A stretch of 64,000 nucleotides of DNA from Diplonema japonicum (lineage: Eukaryota; Euglenozoa; Diplonemea; Diplonemida; Diplonemidae): the NCBI GenBank assembly GCA_964019335.1, contig OZ025697.1, positions 438,571 to 502,570 on the forward strand, given 5' to 3'. How positions within the stretch are numbered: position 1 is the stretch's first letter; the number at the start of each line of letters is the position of its first letter. Under the pieces are notes generated by a model that saw only the letters and a list, made by a program, of their open reading frames with translations, was not told the DNA's origin and searched no databases. The position numbers and the translations under genes are program-made. Positions 22,010 through 32,944 of this stretch are shown here, in pieces.

Positions 22010-24207
22010 CTACGGCCGGTCAAGGAGTTCTCTGTCCTTCCGAACAACTTCGATGATCCTGTTGAGCTTCTCCACCTCTTGCTCCAAGAGAGATGCTGCT
22101 GACTTCTCGGGCTCCTTGCCCTTCTTGCCTAGGACAGGCTCTTCCTTCTCAGGAAGCCCCCGTAGGTTGGGCGACAGTTTAAGAGAGGACACCATGCCAC
22201 GATCGTCACCAACAAGAATGATGGGTTCTTTGGGGTTGAAGGAGATTCGAGTCAGCTTGGCCTTCTTCACCACAAGCTGGTCACACATAGGCTCGTGCTT
22301 GTTCTTAAACTGTTTTTTTTTCTTTTTTGAAATCTTCTAAACGTCATACCAAATCATATACATGCACATGGCCGTCTGCAGTCACTGCTGCGAACACAGT
22401 TGAGCTGAAAGGAGCCCATGATGCCTCGCCAACAGCACTGTATTTTTTTTTATTTTTTTTTTAAACTTTTCCATTTAGCATACCTCCCCAAGTCGAACGA
22501 CATCAACGGTCTGTTGGAGGACTTCTCCCACAGTTTAACCGTCCAGTCCGCTGATGCAGAGAGGAACACCCCGCTGTGGTACTTGTTCCACTGCACGCTG
22601 TACACGCACATATAGTGCCCCTCGAAGCCCTCTGCGTCGTGAGAGTTGTAAGCTGTCGAGCACTTCTTGATCCGCCCCTCCTCTGTACCTACAATGAACT
22701 CCGAGTCCTGTTGCGTTGCGTTGTGTGGTTGTTGTTGTCGTGTTGTACCTGGAAGTCGAAACACGTTCCCCCCGACAGCCCCGCCAGCGATGCGTCCAGA
22801 TCCTCCCTCTCACCCCCGATCCCCTCTGTAACCTTCAGCTCCGTCACATCGTTGTGCTGCAGCTCGTTCTTGGACAGGATCCACTGCGTGACCCTCCCGT
22901 CGCTGCTGACACTGTAGAAGCTGAGGTTCTTGCCTTCCTCCTTCGACCAGTACACCTTATTTTTATATATTTTTTTTTTTTATTTTATTTTTTTATATTT
23001 TATCCAACACACCTGCCACACAGGGTCCATATGTTTCCCAGACTTCACCGTCGACATGTAAATAGGTTTGTTGGACTGCTGTCTCACATCAAACACCTGC
23101 ACCGTCCCGTCGTATAGACCGCACGCGAGGAGCTGTGTTGTGTTGTGTTGTGTTGTGTTGTGTTGTGTTGTTACCCATCATCATCATCTTCTTCTTCTTC
23201 TTCCATACCGATGCGTGCTGCGGGTGGAAATCTATGCACATGACACCCGACTCGGTGGAAAAGGTGTACTCTGGAAAAGACCAGTTTTTAAGAGACCAGC
23301 AGTGGATCATGCCGGTGCCTTGTTTGAGGAACTCGTAGGAACCATAACCAACGGCGAAGAGGTCGTTGTACTTGGGGTTCCAGCATATCGACGTCACGGT
23401 CTTCTTCTTCGCCGTCTCCGAGTGGAACTTCCACAACGGGAGTAGAGTGCCGGAGTCGGGTTTGTACGGGTCACCCATGTCGTCCCAGTACTTGTAATCG
23501 TCAGTGATGTCGTGGCAGGAGTTTTGATTGACCATTCGCTCCATGATCTTCAGGGAGAGAAGCATCTGCTGGCTGTTAAGAATATCTTCGTTTGGCTCGC
23601 CACCGGCGGTGTCGTCGCGCTTCTTGTCGTCCTTGGTAGTCTTTGATTTTTTCATAACAGCTTTTTGCTGGATCTCTTCCTCCTTGTAAGCGTCGTAGAT
23701 GTCCCACTGTGAGGCAGTGCTTGAAAATGTGATGATTGGTGGAGGCTCAGTCATGATGTGCCTGTGGCGAAGTGGGTTGTTGAACGTCTGGCTGGCACGG
23801 TCGGTGAAGTTAAATTGATTCTTCAAAATTTTTGTCGAGACGCCTTCTTGCTCGACAAGTTCCGGGTTCTTCTCGGCTTCCTCTGCTAGTTTTAACGCTT
23901 TCATCTTGGCTGCGTGCTCTGCTTGTTGTTTCACGGCCTCTGCATCGTTGATGCCTATTGCGTTCCCATTGACCACCAGGTGGAAGGCTGTTTGGTTGGT
24001 GGTCGGTACCGGTTTGAAGCATCTCTCGTCCTTTTTGTGGGAGAAATAGTGTTCCTTGTGCTCGCCCCTCGTGCCCCCCACGTTGGGGTTTGTTGCCTTC
24101 AGGATTCTGTCAATTTGTTTCGCGAGCTCCTCCGCGTCGAGCTGCACGGTCCCGGGAAGCGTCACAAACTCCTTTGCCGGCTCATGGTACTGCCCTTCCC
24201 CTGACAT
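22010..24207 (-). CDS. DNAI1: Axonemal dynein intermediate chain, DNAI1-like, 6 exons, 645 aa
   Basis: A WD-repeat intermediate chain of the outer dynein arm, which anchors the motor complex to axonemal microtubules. Exons by hand: 24207-23209, 23132-23013, 22955-22749, 22707-22484, 22437-22350, 22309-22010. Introns are 76, 57, 41, 46 and 40 nt, all GT-AG, and all joins keep frame. Family hallmarks: [24 protein letters not shown], the WD-type blocks [67 protein letters not shown] and [17 protein letters not shown]. Length is close to metazoan DNAI1 (about 700). Intron 1 is largely an ACAAC microsatellite. The start [10 protein letters not shown] follows a T-rich leader. This is direct evidence for a motile flagellum. 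Confidence 0.92.
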
Positions 24208-24660
24208 TCTTTTTTTATTTGTCCTCCCCTTTCCCTCCCCTCCCTGCCCTCCTGATTTGATTTGTTTCACGGGGGGAACCAAAAAAAAGAAAAGACAATT
24301 TCTTTTAAAAACGAGTGGTGAGATTTTTTTTAATATATAAAAGGGAAAAAAAGAGGGGCGGGGGAGGGGGGGGGAATGAAAAATATTGGGGGGAATAGTC
24401 GCTAAATCCGAACACCTATGTGTTTTTTTTTGGGGGGGTTTTTTGATCTCACTCTTTTTTTTTTCCTTCTTTTTTTTTTCGTTCTTCAAATACAAGAAAG
24501 GAGAAGAAGAAGAAAGAAAGAAACAAAAAGACATGGAGAAAAAAAAAAAGAAAAAGAAAAACACAAAGGTGGGTGGGACGGCAAATTTAAAAAAAAAAAA
24601 AGAAGAAAAAAAAAAAAACGTTTATAATGTGTAGGTGTTTTTCGAGTGTAATACGTTTTT
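24208..24660. other. Low-complexity spacer
   Basis: Presumed 5' leader of the dynein gene (T/C-rich on the plus strand), then G and A runs to 24660. No exon seen. Confidence 0.5.
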
Positions 24661-25017
24661 TCAGTTCTTGGCTTCGAAAACATAGGCCTGAGCAGCAACG
24701 TTGGATACACCGGGTGTGGCCTTCAGCTGCTCAAGGAAGTCGGCCTCAGGAGCGAAGGCGGCGCCCTTCCACTCTCCAAAGGCAGCAAGAGGCACGGTGG
24801 TCTGCACCTTGTAGTCCCACTCCGCCTTGCACACCAGCCTCTGGACAGATGCGTCTTTAGGCAGCTTGCTCCTCACATCTGCTACAAGACTCTCAACTTT
24901 CTCCGCAGTTTCTTCTCCGTCCACCTTGCACCTCCACTCCCTGGTCACAGTCTCAACAGGGATGGCGTAAGCACGGGCACCCATTGGCCTCACGAACTTG
25001 CTGCATGCGCGCATCAT
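24661..25017 (-). CDS. Small probable mitochondrial protein, 118 aa, function unknown
   Basis: Starts MMRACSKFVRPMGARAYAIP: basic, with Arg/Ser/Ala and no acid, as in a mitochondrial presequence with likely cleavage near ARAY. The mature part alternates charged and hydrophobic residues, contains one Trp-rich pair (REWRCKVDG and CKAEWDY) and ends AQAYVFEAKN. It could be a lineage-specific respiratory-chain or ATP-synthase subunit, but I do not recognise it. The start is taken at the double Met after a CCTCAG acceptor about 24 nt upstream. Confidence 0.7.
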   Translation of the reverse strand: MMRACSKFVRPMGARAYAIPVETVTREWRCKVDGEETAEKVESLVADVRSKLPKDASVQRLVCKAEWDYKVQTTVPLAAFGEWKGAAFAPEADFLEQLKATPGVSNVAAQAYVFEAKN

Positions 25018-25275
25018 TGTTTTGTCTTTTTCTCTCTTTTGCTGAGGGGATATTGTGATTTGCGAAAACACGGGGGGGGGGGGGGGAGAAACCAGAAATG
25101 GAATGAACTGAATGGAAGAAAAAAAAACTATTTAAAAGTGAAAAATAAATATATAAAAAAAGTGTAAAGAAGAAAAAAAAAAAAAAAAACACATAGGCTT
25201 TATTGAACATTAGAATAGAGCGGGGAAGGGGGGAGAGGGGGATCGAGACAGCCTGATCCCCGGAAGGAGAAGGCA

Positions 25276-27414
25276 TCACAACCCAGGGTCGAATTCTTCT
25301 ACGGCAGTGGTGTCACCAGGTTCATCAGTTTCGATGATAGTGATTCTGCCCGAGACGTAGGGGCAGATGATGCCTGTGGTGAGGGTGTGCATGTTGGTAG
25401 GGGCAGGGCGGTTTCGCAATATCCTTCTTAAAATGTCGTTCACCGAGTTCTGTATTGCCTCGCCCCACCTCTGGAGGTACAGGTAGTTACGAAGCAGCAC
25501 TGGCAGGATGACTCCTTGCTCAGCATCTATGATTTTCCTCTTTCCAGAGAAGGCAAGGTACCCGTCGTTGCCTGCCGCAAGGTACGCACTCGTCGCCACC
25601 CGGTACACCTTTCCACACTCCACAGGATCGTACTGGTCGCCCTCCAGCTTGTTCAGCACCCACACGTCTTGTATCCTCCTCCCAGGGGGCATGTCTGGTT
25701 TAAATGAAAACTTGACGCCGCTCACCTGCGGGAACCGCCCATCGTGCCGGGGGTACTTGCTGACTGATGAGTTCAGCGCTTCTATCAAATCGTTCCCCGT
25801 CAGGCTGATCACGATGATAGGGTCTTCTATAGGTACGATCTTCAGAAGGTCCTCTAGTGTGAGAGGACCTTTCTCGAACACAGTGTCGGCTCTGAAGCAC
25901 CCGCCTTGAAGGAGGGCCACGTCGCAGTCGACGAAGTGGTAGTACCATCTGGCGATGTCAGTGGCCCAGTTGCCGAACGCAGACTCGTGGGTTCTGATGT
26001 GTGAGAACCGCAGGTCGAGCTGCACCTCGGTTGTGGCGACGACCTTCCCCAGCCGTTCTTCTATCCCCCGCTTGTTGCTCTCTACGATTTGCAGCATTTT
26101 CTTATCCTCGTTCACCTCCGACGTCACCTCTACTTTCCGCACCTTCACCTCAACCTTGTACAGTTCGCTGTGTCCCTTCACCAGTCGCATTCCAGGCACT
26201 GATATGGACACGTGTGATAGGTACCTAAAGTCTGAGCCTGACTTGAGGATGGTGGTCTCGTTGACCTCCTCGTGCATGAAGTCGTGGTCGTGGCCGCCGA
26301 GGATCAAGTCGATCTGCGGGCACTGTTCTGCCAGCAGGCGGTCGTTGTGCATCCGCATGTGTGTTAGAGCGATTATGATCTGGACCCCGCTGTCTATCAG
26401 CAACTGGCACGTCTTGTTGGCGGCGTGCACCATGTCTATGTACTGCACAGTGTTCGACAGCTGCCCACAGGCGTCGATCCATTCTTGCTCGACGACACCG
26501 AGGATCCCTACCTTCACGCCTTTCCAGTGAAATATTTTGTATTCCTTTGCCTTGCCCAGGGGTTCGCCCAGGTCCATGAGGTTGGTCAGAAGCCAGGGGA
26601 AGGTACACTTCTCCGACAGGTCGACGAACCTATCGATCCCGAAGTCGAGGTCATGGTTGCCGATGCAGGCGGCCTCCACGTTGAGGGCGTTGAGGATGGG
26701 CACCATGTGTGCGCCTTGTGTCACAGTGGCGGTGATGGACGGGCTGAAAGCGTCGCCGCTGAAGAGCACGTGCGAGCCAGGGTGCAGGGTCTGCAGCATG
26801 CTGAGCGAGCTTGCAAACCTCGCCACCCCACCCACAGGCTCCTTGCGGAACCCGTCACAGTGGTACACATCGTTGAAATGTATCACAGAAAGGTTCACCT
26901 TCGACGGGCAGTGACGGGGCGACGTGCCCATCAGGTCGGCGTCAGCTCGGACCGGTTCATTCCGCCCCTCACGCGGCAGGACAGCATCCGACAGCCTTTT
27001 CTGCGCCACGTCCCCACTACCCCGCGACTGGCCTACCTGCATGGCCATCATGACGCTCTCCAGTCTGGATGAGTGTTCCTTTAACAACCGTATCTCACTC
27101 ACCAGTTCTCTGTTGCACGCTGGTTTCTTGCAATATAAAAGCTCCTTCCGCAATCTTGCTACCTCCTCTTTCTGCTCTGCAAGGTCCTCCTCGACAGACG
27201 TTCGGCCCATCTTATTTGATATCAACTCACTCAGGTACACCAAAGGGTCAGCCGGCTGCTCCTTCAGCACATCGTGCAGGATGTCATTAAAGAGGGCGTG
27301 CAAGCCGTGCTGCCTGATGTATTCGATCGTCTTCAGCCGTGTCTCCGCTCTGTGTATGGGGTGCTCTTCGTCCTCTGCCGGGTCCCGTCCCCGTTCATCA
27401 TCCGACTCCCCCAT
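25276..27414 (-). CDS. 5'-nucleotidase-like metallophosphatase with N-terminal docking (RIIa-like) domain
   Basis: 712 aa. Residues about 25-62 (TIEYIRQHGLHALFNDILHDVL...PADPLVYLSELI) fit the RIIa/Dpy-30-type dimerisation-docking fold used to attach proteins to flagellar scaffolds. The metallophosphatase domain starts near residue 175 with VIHFNDVYHCDGF. It continues with LFSGDAF (a GD metal-ligand motif), GNHDLDFG, and GGHDHDFMHEEV. The C-terminal nucleotidase domain follows (NWATDIARWYYHF, LQGGCFRADT, ISLTGNDLIEALN). There is no signal peptide, so it is intracellular, unlike secreted 5'-nucleotidases; I infer a flagellar nucleotide or phosphoester hydrolase. The start lies 2 nt after CCACCACAG. 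A related enzyme without the docking domain but with EF-hands lies at 44346-46163. Confidence 0.88.
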   Translation of the reverse strand: MGESDDERGRDPAEDEEHPIHRAETRLKTIEYIRQHGLHALFNDILHDVLKEQPADPLVYLSELISNKMGRTSVEEDLAEQKEEVARLRKELLYCKKPACNRELVSEIRLLKEHSSRLESVMMAMQVGQSRGSGDVAQKRLSDAVLPREGRNEPVRADADLMGTSPRHCPSKVNLSVIHFNDVYHCDGFRKEPVGGVARFASSLSMLQTLHPGSHVLFSGDAFSPSITATVTQGAHMVPILNALNVEAACIGNHDLDFGIDRFVDLSEKCTFPWLLTNLMDLGEPLGKAKEYKIFHWKGVKVGILGVVEQEWIDACGQLSNTVQYIDMVHAANKTCQLLIDSGVQIIIALTHMRMHNDRLLAEQCPQIDLILGGHDHDFMHEEVNETTILKSGSDFRYLSHVSISVPGMRLVKGHSELYKVEVKVRKVEVTSEVNEDKKMLQIVESNKRGIEERLGKVVATTEVQLDLRFSHIRTHESAFGNWATDIARWYYHFVDCDVALLQGGCFRADTVFEKGPLTLEDLLKIVPIEDPIIVISLTGNDLIEALNSSVSKYPRHDGRFPQVSGVKFSFKPDMPPGRRIQDVWVLNKLEGDQYDPVECGKVYRVATSAYLAAGNDGYLAFSGKRKIIDAEQGVILPVLLRNYLYLQRWGEAIQNSVNDILRRILRNRPAPTNMHTLTTGIICPYVSGRITIIETDEPGDTTAVEEFDPGL

Positions 27415-27527
27415 GCCTGTGGTGGTGGCAAAAGGACACAAGGTATTAGGAAGAAATAAATATAAGAGATAAAGGAGGCCAGCGTTGATGGCGCCCTAAT
27501 AAAAAGAAAGTGTTATGTAAATGCAAA

Positions 27528-29057
27528 TCATTTTCCCTTCTTCCCTTTCTTGGGGTTAGGCTTTGGAATAAGCGGCATTTCGGGCAGTGCGCCCCACCGC
27601 CTTCCTGTCGCCTGCTGTCGAGGTTGGAGGTTGCCCTTCAAGGAAACCCGTTGCACAGCAAGAGCATGCCGCACGCTAGGGATGTCACAGAAGGTAGGAC
27701 GGGGCGGTGCAGGGAAGGCTGCGCTCTGTGCGTCCACAACGTGGAGGTAGCGCCCGTAGAAATCGGCAGAGGACAGCTGGAGCTCATAGGTGCCGAGGCA
27801 GTTAGGTCCTGTGAGAACTATCCGGAACTTGTTAAAGTAGGGCAGTGTCCAGTCAGGACACCGCTCGATGCACCACTCTGCTGTTCTGTCTGCCCCCTTC
27901 AGGGAAGTGTCGTTGGTGTGCCTTCTAAGTACTTCCCACTTAGAGTCGTGCAGCCCCCCCAACAAGCACCAATTGCGCAGCAGATACCCGTTGTGCATGG
28001 GGTGCGACGTCCACAGGCGGTACCGTGCGGGCACAAGCACCAGGTCGTGAACGTGGAACTCGATAAATGGTGCCACTTCGTTCAGCGTCAGGAAGAAGCA
28101 GGGCGCGCGGGCCTCGCTGCTGTCCTCCTTCGTGAACGTGTCCAACAGGGCAGACACGGGTAACGAGGCACCTGACTGCGACGAAGCACGCACAGCAACC
28201 CCCTTGCCATGTGCCGCGCGCAGCACGCCCTCCTCACAGTCCATCATCGTGTACCTCAGTGCCGGTTGTCTGCCTTCTTGCTGAAAGGATTCTATTCTGC
28301 GAGCAATGCCCTGCAGGCCCACATCCTCGAAAGAGGCGTGCTGGCAACGCCAGTCAGCAGGCAGCACCACGAGGCTGGAGCAAGTGCCCTGAACCATGTT
28401 GGCGAACAAAAGCTGCGACAGCGTGTGCTTCACAGCCTGCAAGGTCGCAAGCAGCTTCTTGTCCCAAGAAGAGATACGAGCTGCCGGTGTTGGTGTGAGG
28501 GGACGTAAGTCGACCTTGCTTTCATTCTTGATGTGTGTGGACGGGGACGGGGACGGGGACGGTCTTTTCAATTCTTTGCGTGCCACAGGCAACGGTGCAT
28601 CATGCGGGGTGATGGGCAGGGCACGTGTGGGGGCTGTGCAGGGTCTTGCGGGGAGGGGTAACAACCCTACAGACTTCTTGTTGAGAATCATAAAGGTGGT
28701 GTCTGTGTTGATCTCACGTGTCCGTCTCGAGAGGTGTGCCTGCTCTGAGTGAAGGGCCTGCTTGTTGCAGAAGTAACTTGCTGCCAAGCTCTGCTGTTCT
28801 AGTGCTTTGCACCTCAAGCGTGCAGCGGTAAGCTCGCTTCGTGTGTCCTCCAAGACAGCCTTCTGGAGCTTCAACAGCGGGACCACGTTCCTGAAGCACC
28901 TCAGCATCACGACCACCTCCTTCTCGCCTAGTACTACTCCTTCTCCACAGCCCAGCACGCACTTCGCAAACAGGTTCTCAGCAACATCGACAACAAGTTC
29001 CACATCTTGTTCCGCAGCTTTCAGTTTTTCCTGCCATGTGCTATCCCCGCTCAGCAT
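27528..29057 (-). CDS. Protein with C-terminal F5/8 type C (discoidin)-like domain
   Basis: 509 aa. I chose the start MLSGDSTWQEK, 3 nt after CCCACCACAG. The N-terminal 110 residues are helical with a coiled-coil look, followed by a Pro/Ser linker. The last ~250 residues contain a pattern typical of F5/8 C domains in BTB/HECT-type intracellular proteins: PARYRLWTSHPMHNGYLLRNWCL, then HDSKWEVLRRHTNDTSL, W, and FNKFRIVLTGPNCLGTYELQLSSADFYG. The domain usually mediates binding to other proteins; no catalytic domain is visible. It ends in a basic tail (PKKGKKGK). It is 113 bp upstream of the docking-domain nucleotidase on the same strand. Confidence 0.7.
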   Translation of the reverse strand: MLSGDSTWQEKLKAAEQDVELVVDVAENLFAKCVLGCGEGVVLGEKEVVVMLRCFRNVVPLLKLQKAVLEDTRSELTAARLRCKALEQQSLAASYFCNKQALHSEQAHLSRRTREINTDTTFMILNKKSVGLLPLPARPCTAPTRALPITPHDAPLPVARKELKRPSPSPSPSTHIKNESKVDLRPLTPTPAARISSWDKKLLATLQAVKHTLSQLLFANMVQGTCSSLVVLPADWRCQHASFEDVGLQGIARRIESFQQEGRQPALRYTMMDCEEGVLRAAHGKGVAVRASSQSGASLPVSALLDTFTKEDSSEARAPCFFLTLNEVAPFIEFHVHDLVLVPARYRLWTSHPMHNGYLLRNWCLLGGLHDSKWEVLRRHTNDTSLKGADRTAEWCIERCPDWTLPYFNKFRIVLTGPNCLGTYELQLSSADFYGRYLHVVDAQSAAFPAPPRPTFCDIPSVRHALAVQRVSLKGNLQPRQQATGRRWGALPEMPLIPKPNPKKGKKGK

Positions 29058-29739
29058 GGCCTGTGGTGGGGTCAATAGCGAAGAAAATACACAAGACAAA
29101 CGTTCTCCTTAATCCACTCACATGGGTGGCACCATGATGGGGTGCTAGACAACCACCAAAGGGAGAAAAAAACAAGGGGGGAGAAGAAATGAAAAAATAA
29201 AAAAAAACAATAAAGATCGTTTTTTTTTTCTTTTTTTCCTGCTGCTCGTCATTGAGACCAGCGCAAGAAAGGGGGGAAAATGAAGGGGAGATAAAAGAAA
29301 AATCTTTTTTTTTAAAGGGAAGGATAGGGAGAAGAGGAACAACAATGAACTGGGGTGTCATCCCCCCCCCCCCCCCCCCCCCCCCCGCTTTCTTTTTTTT
29401 GTTCTCCGCTCGAGCAAGAAGATAATAAAAATATTTCTTTGCTCGGCACAAAAAAAAAAAAAAAAATGACAGTTCTAATTACTGTAAATCTCAACACAAC
29501 GAAGATGGGGAAAACAAAGGGGAAGGGTGGGGCTCTCCTTATCCGCACTGCGTTCACGAGACCTATTCTTTTTCCTTGTCTGCCTCCCTTTCCCATCCTC
29601 CCCCTTCTGTTGCAAGAAGACAGGAAGTAAGGCATACATGCGTGACGCAGGGTAGAGAGGGAAAATATTCACTATGACAGGGACGACGTGGTTAGAAACG
29701 GCCCAGCAAACCCGCAAAAAAAAAAAAAAAAAGAAGAAG

Positions 29740-29775
<36 letters not shown>

Positions 29776-29819
29776 GGGATAAAGGAAGCCGGTGTTGGTG
29801 GCATCCTGCCTTGCGGTGC

Positions 29820-29900
29820 ACCCAGCCGGAGCGCGATTCCGCACTCGTGCAGTTTACTGCCTATCGTCACCCTGAGCAATTTGCAATACGTTCTTCCACT
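29820..29900. repeat. ~85-bp dispersed repeat, copy 1
   Basis: Shares ctcgtgcagttt-ctgcct and gtcaccctgagca and ttcttccact with 30906-30999; I estimate about 80% identity by eye over the aligned core. Reading across it in any frame gives no recognised protein. Confidence 0.65.
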
Positions 29901-30905
29901 ATGGAAGGGCTCACGAACCCCTCCATTCTCTTTTTTTTTTTCTCTTTTGTTTGCTGGCAATAAAATATAGCTACATACTACTGGATTATGACACTGCAGA
30001 GAACTGCTGTGTGTGAGGAAACGAAGAGAGGGGGGGGGGGGGGGGGGGGGGATGGTTTTAAAAAAAAAAGTAAAAGGAGTGTGCAGGGCAGCTCTGGTGG
30101 CATTAGTGAGATGATCACCAGGCACCCTCCTAGCGAATAACCGCAGGCTCTCGGTTTGCACACTTGCGACAAAAATGAAATCACGTTAAGAAGAGAGCTA
30201 TAATGATGGGAAGAAAAAGAAAAGGATATCCCCCTATTGATGGAGGTGAGCAGCGAGTCCATCACAAACGAGGTGCAGGGTTAACGTTTTCTGTATGGCT
30301 GCGGAGAACGAAGAAGGGCACACTTTGACCTCACTGCCTTTCTTTGAACACAAACAAACGAAAAAAGAAGAAAACCCTACCCCCTCTTTGAGGCTAATGT
30401 GCAAACAAAACAAAAAAAATCCTCTTCTTTTTTTTTTTTTTTTTTTTTTTTTTTGGCAGCCAGAAAATGAAGGGGAATTTAAAAAAAAAAAAAAAAAAAA
30501 GGAAAGAAAAAAAAAAAATTATCAGAGATTTTTTTTTTTCCCTGTCAAAACTCACCACACCTGGAGAATACACTCCTTCGTTCTTCTTCTTTTTTTTTCC
30601 TTTGCTTTCCCCTATTTTTTTTCTGTTCCCATTGAGGTTCTTCCACGTCCTGGTATCTGCAGCGCCCGTGTACAGGGCCTTCTTGCGATGCCTGTGTAAT
30701 TGACTTCTCAAGAGGGAAGAACCAAAGGAGGGAGGAAAAAAAAAAGAAGAAAGAAAAAAAAATGGGGCTTTGATTGCAACACTAGGTGGCGTTAAGCGTG
30801 CAATGAAGCACGAACTACCTACTTGATTACAGGGGGCGCTCCTCGGCCGAGCAGTAGCTTCTTCTGCGTTCCGCGTCGTGTCCTTAATGCGTGCGGTGTG
30901 CTCAA

Positions 30906-30999
30906 CCCTAGCCGGGGCGTCCCGGGTAACCAAGATTCTGCGCTCGTGCAGTTTGCTGCCTGTTCGTCACCCTGAGCATCTGCGTTATGTTCTTCCACT
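30906..30999. repeat. ~85-bp dispersed repeat, copy 2
   Basis: Same orientation as 29820-29900, about 1.09 kb away. It lies in an island of ordinary base composition within otherwise homopolymeric DNA. Confidence 0.65.
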
Positions 31000-31369
31000 C
31001 GGGCGCTACCGGTGATGACCGACGAGGAGGTCAACAGCGAACAACACATCTGAGGTACTTCTTATATTTTCATGTAATCCCCACCAAAAAAAAAGAAGAT
31101 GAAGAAGGAAAAGGGGTGCTCCGTGAGGCGATGAAGGAAATACCAGAGACAGAAAAGTAGAAGGAGAGGGGTTAAGAGATTGAAGGCATAACAGAGTACC
31201 CCGGAGAGTTATCAAAAAAAATCCACTTCTTTGACGTAGTGGGAGAGAGGCATGGGGAGAGAGGGCATGGGGAGAGATAGGAAGAAATCCAAAACGAAAA
31301 ATTCAGAGTAATTCTGTGTGTGTGTGTTTTTTTTTTTTTTTTTTTTCTTTCTTCTTCTTTTTTTTTTTC

Positions 31370-31742
31370 CTTTATTTCACTCTTCGTCATTTTCTTTACT
31401 CACTTTAACGCGAATGGCCATAATTTAACTAGTTAAATAATGGCGCTTCAGAGTGAAAAAATGGGTCTCGCGGTGAAAAGAAAATGCACCCAACCCCTTG
31501 GAATTCTTTTTTGGGGGTGGAGGTATTTTGACTATTTTTGGCCATCTGAGGCCATTCCGGCCCTTAAAAAGTGGGAATAAGTACTTTTACTTCCCCTTAA
31601 ATTGCTACGGCGAAATAGCTATCCCATATTAGCCTGCCTGCGTGAAAAAGCAGTGAAGAGTGAGTGACTCAATGACGAAGAGTGAAATAAAACGACTTAC
31701 TTGTCGCCAAATGAGCCATTATTTGTTGGCAATAATTAGCTT
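31370..31742. mobile_element. MITE-like element, copy in intergenic DNA
   Basis: Starts tttatttcactcttcgtca; the exact inverse complement tgacgaagagtgaaataaa lies at 31674-31692. A tail matching the MIPS-intron element follows (acttac..gccaa..., ttgttggcaataattagct, ending 31742). The middle is unrelated to the intron copy. About 373 bp with no coding capacity, so non-autonomous. Confidence 0.75.
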
Positions 31743-32632
31743 TTTTTTTTCTTCTTTTCTTTGTTCCAAATTCTTGCTATGTACTAAAAATCGACCTAAC
31801 CTAAACTAAGGGAAGGGGGGGTGATGGGTTAATAAAGAGTGTTTTGCATTTTTTTTTTGTTTTTTTTTTTTTTTTTTTCCCCTCCAAAAAAAAAAAAAAA
31901 AAAAAACGCTTCTCAAGCATACTTTTTTTTTCACCTCCATGTAATTACAATAACAAGTGTTTCATCATAATTGTGTTAAAAAAAATAGGGGGGGAAAAGG
32001 CGAAAGCTATCGGGTTTGGCACCCAAACGCTAACATATTCATGCAGCCCCCCTTCAATAAAATGTAACTCTTAGAAGGGGGTGCAAAAGAAAGAGCACAG
32101 TGAACCATGTTCCTTAAGTGCATGAGCACATGTTTGAACATATGCGTGCCGCATACCATTATCTCGTTTAAAAAAAAATGAGTGGGAAGAAAAGGGTTCC
32201 CCCCTGGGTTTTATATTATTTTTTTCAGTAGTCTAAAGGGGGGGGGGGGGGGGGGGACCACCTCTCTTTCTCTCCCCAAAAAAACAATTTTTCAATGCAC
32301 CAACAGCTCACGACCAACCAAAGCGGTTTTTTTTTTCTTCTTTTTTTTTCCTGTTTTCATGAAATCCCTGCTGCACTTTCTTTGTCTTTCTTTTTTCTTT
32401 TTTTTCTTAAACTTGTTGAGGAAGAATAAGAGAGATGAGATGGGGGAGGGGGGGGAGAGACAAAAGGAGAACTCATCGCTTTTTCTTCTCCTTTTTTTTT
32501 TTTTTTTTTTTTTTTTTTTGCAGTACACGTAAAAAGAAACTTGGAAGAAAAAAAAAGGAAAAAAAAGGGGGGGTTATTCACTTAGTACAACTACGCCATG
32601 TTTGCACAAGGGGAAAAAAGAAAAAAGAAAAA

Positions 32633-32676
32633 AGAGACATTTAAGGGTACCTGCGGTATGTGGCAGGACGCCTGAA
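32633..32676 (-). repeat. 44-bp conserved repeat, copy 1
   Basis: The stretch gagacatttaagggtacctg and the following ggacgcctgaa are identical to 61555-61598. On the minus strand both copies begin TTCAG and read RRPATYRRYP then stop, so it could be a conserved terminal exon or the end of an element. A fragment of the 4391-element 3' tail adjoins it at 32684-32735. Confidence 0.8.
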
Positions 32677-32944
32677 AAAGAAAATTGATAAATTTCGGTG
32701 TGCGGGTGGGTGCTCACCGTTCAAACACTTAGTACCAGAAATGTTCGCAAAAAAAAAAAAAAAAAAAAAAACCTTTTCTCCCCGTTTTTCTTTCTTTCTT
32801 CTGTTGGCGTTGCTTGTCCCTTTCTTTTTTTTTTTCCCTGCTTGTAGGTAAAAAAAAGGGGGGGGGGGAAGAGGAAAGAGAAAGTAACGAAGAAAATACA
32901 TAAAAAAAATAAAAAAATAAAAAGAAGAAAAAACTGTATGTAAC

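Larger units (their letters stand above)
29058..32632. other. 3.6-kb gene-free region of repeats
   Basis: Contains C, G, A and T runs, a third copy of the CGAGCAAA hairpin (29409-29446), two copies of an ~85-bp repeat (29820-29900 and 30906-30999), and a full MITE-like element (31370-31742). Open frames here are lysine/phenylalanine-rich or interrupted; I found no exon chain matching a known family. Confidence 0.55.

Noticed and set aside
23133-23208. Dynein reading through intron 1 as coding ([16 protein letters not shown])
   Set aside because: It inserts microsatellite residues into a WD repeat; GT-AG removal gives the conserved join [14 protein letters not shown].
29475-30161. 228-codon minus frame through poly-Phe
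   Set aside because: Translation of homopolymers and a dispersed repeat; no conserved motif.
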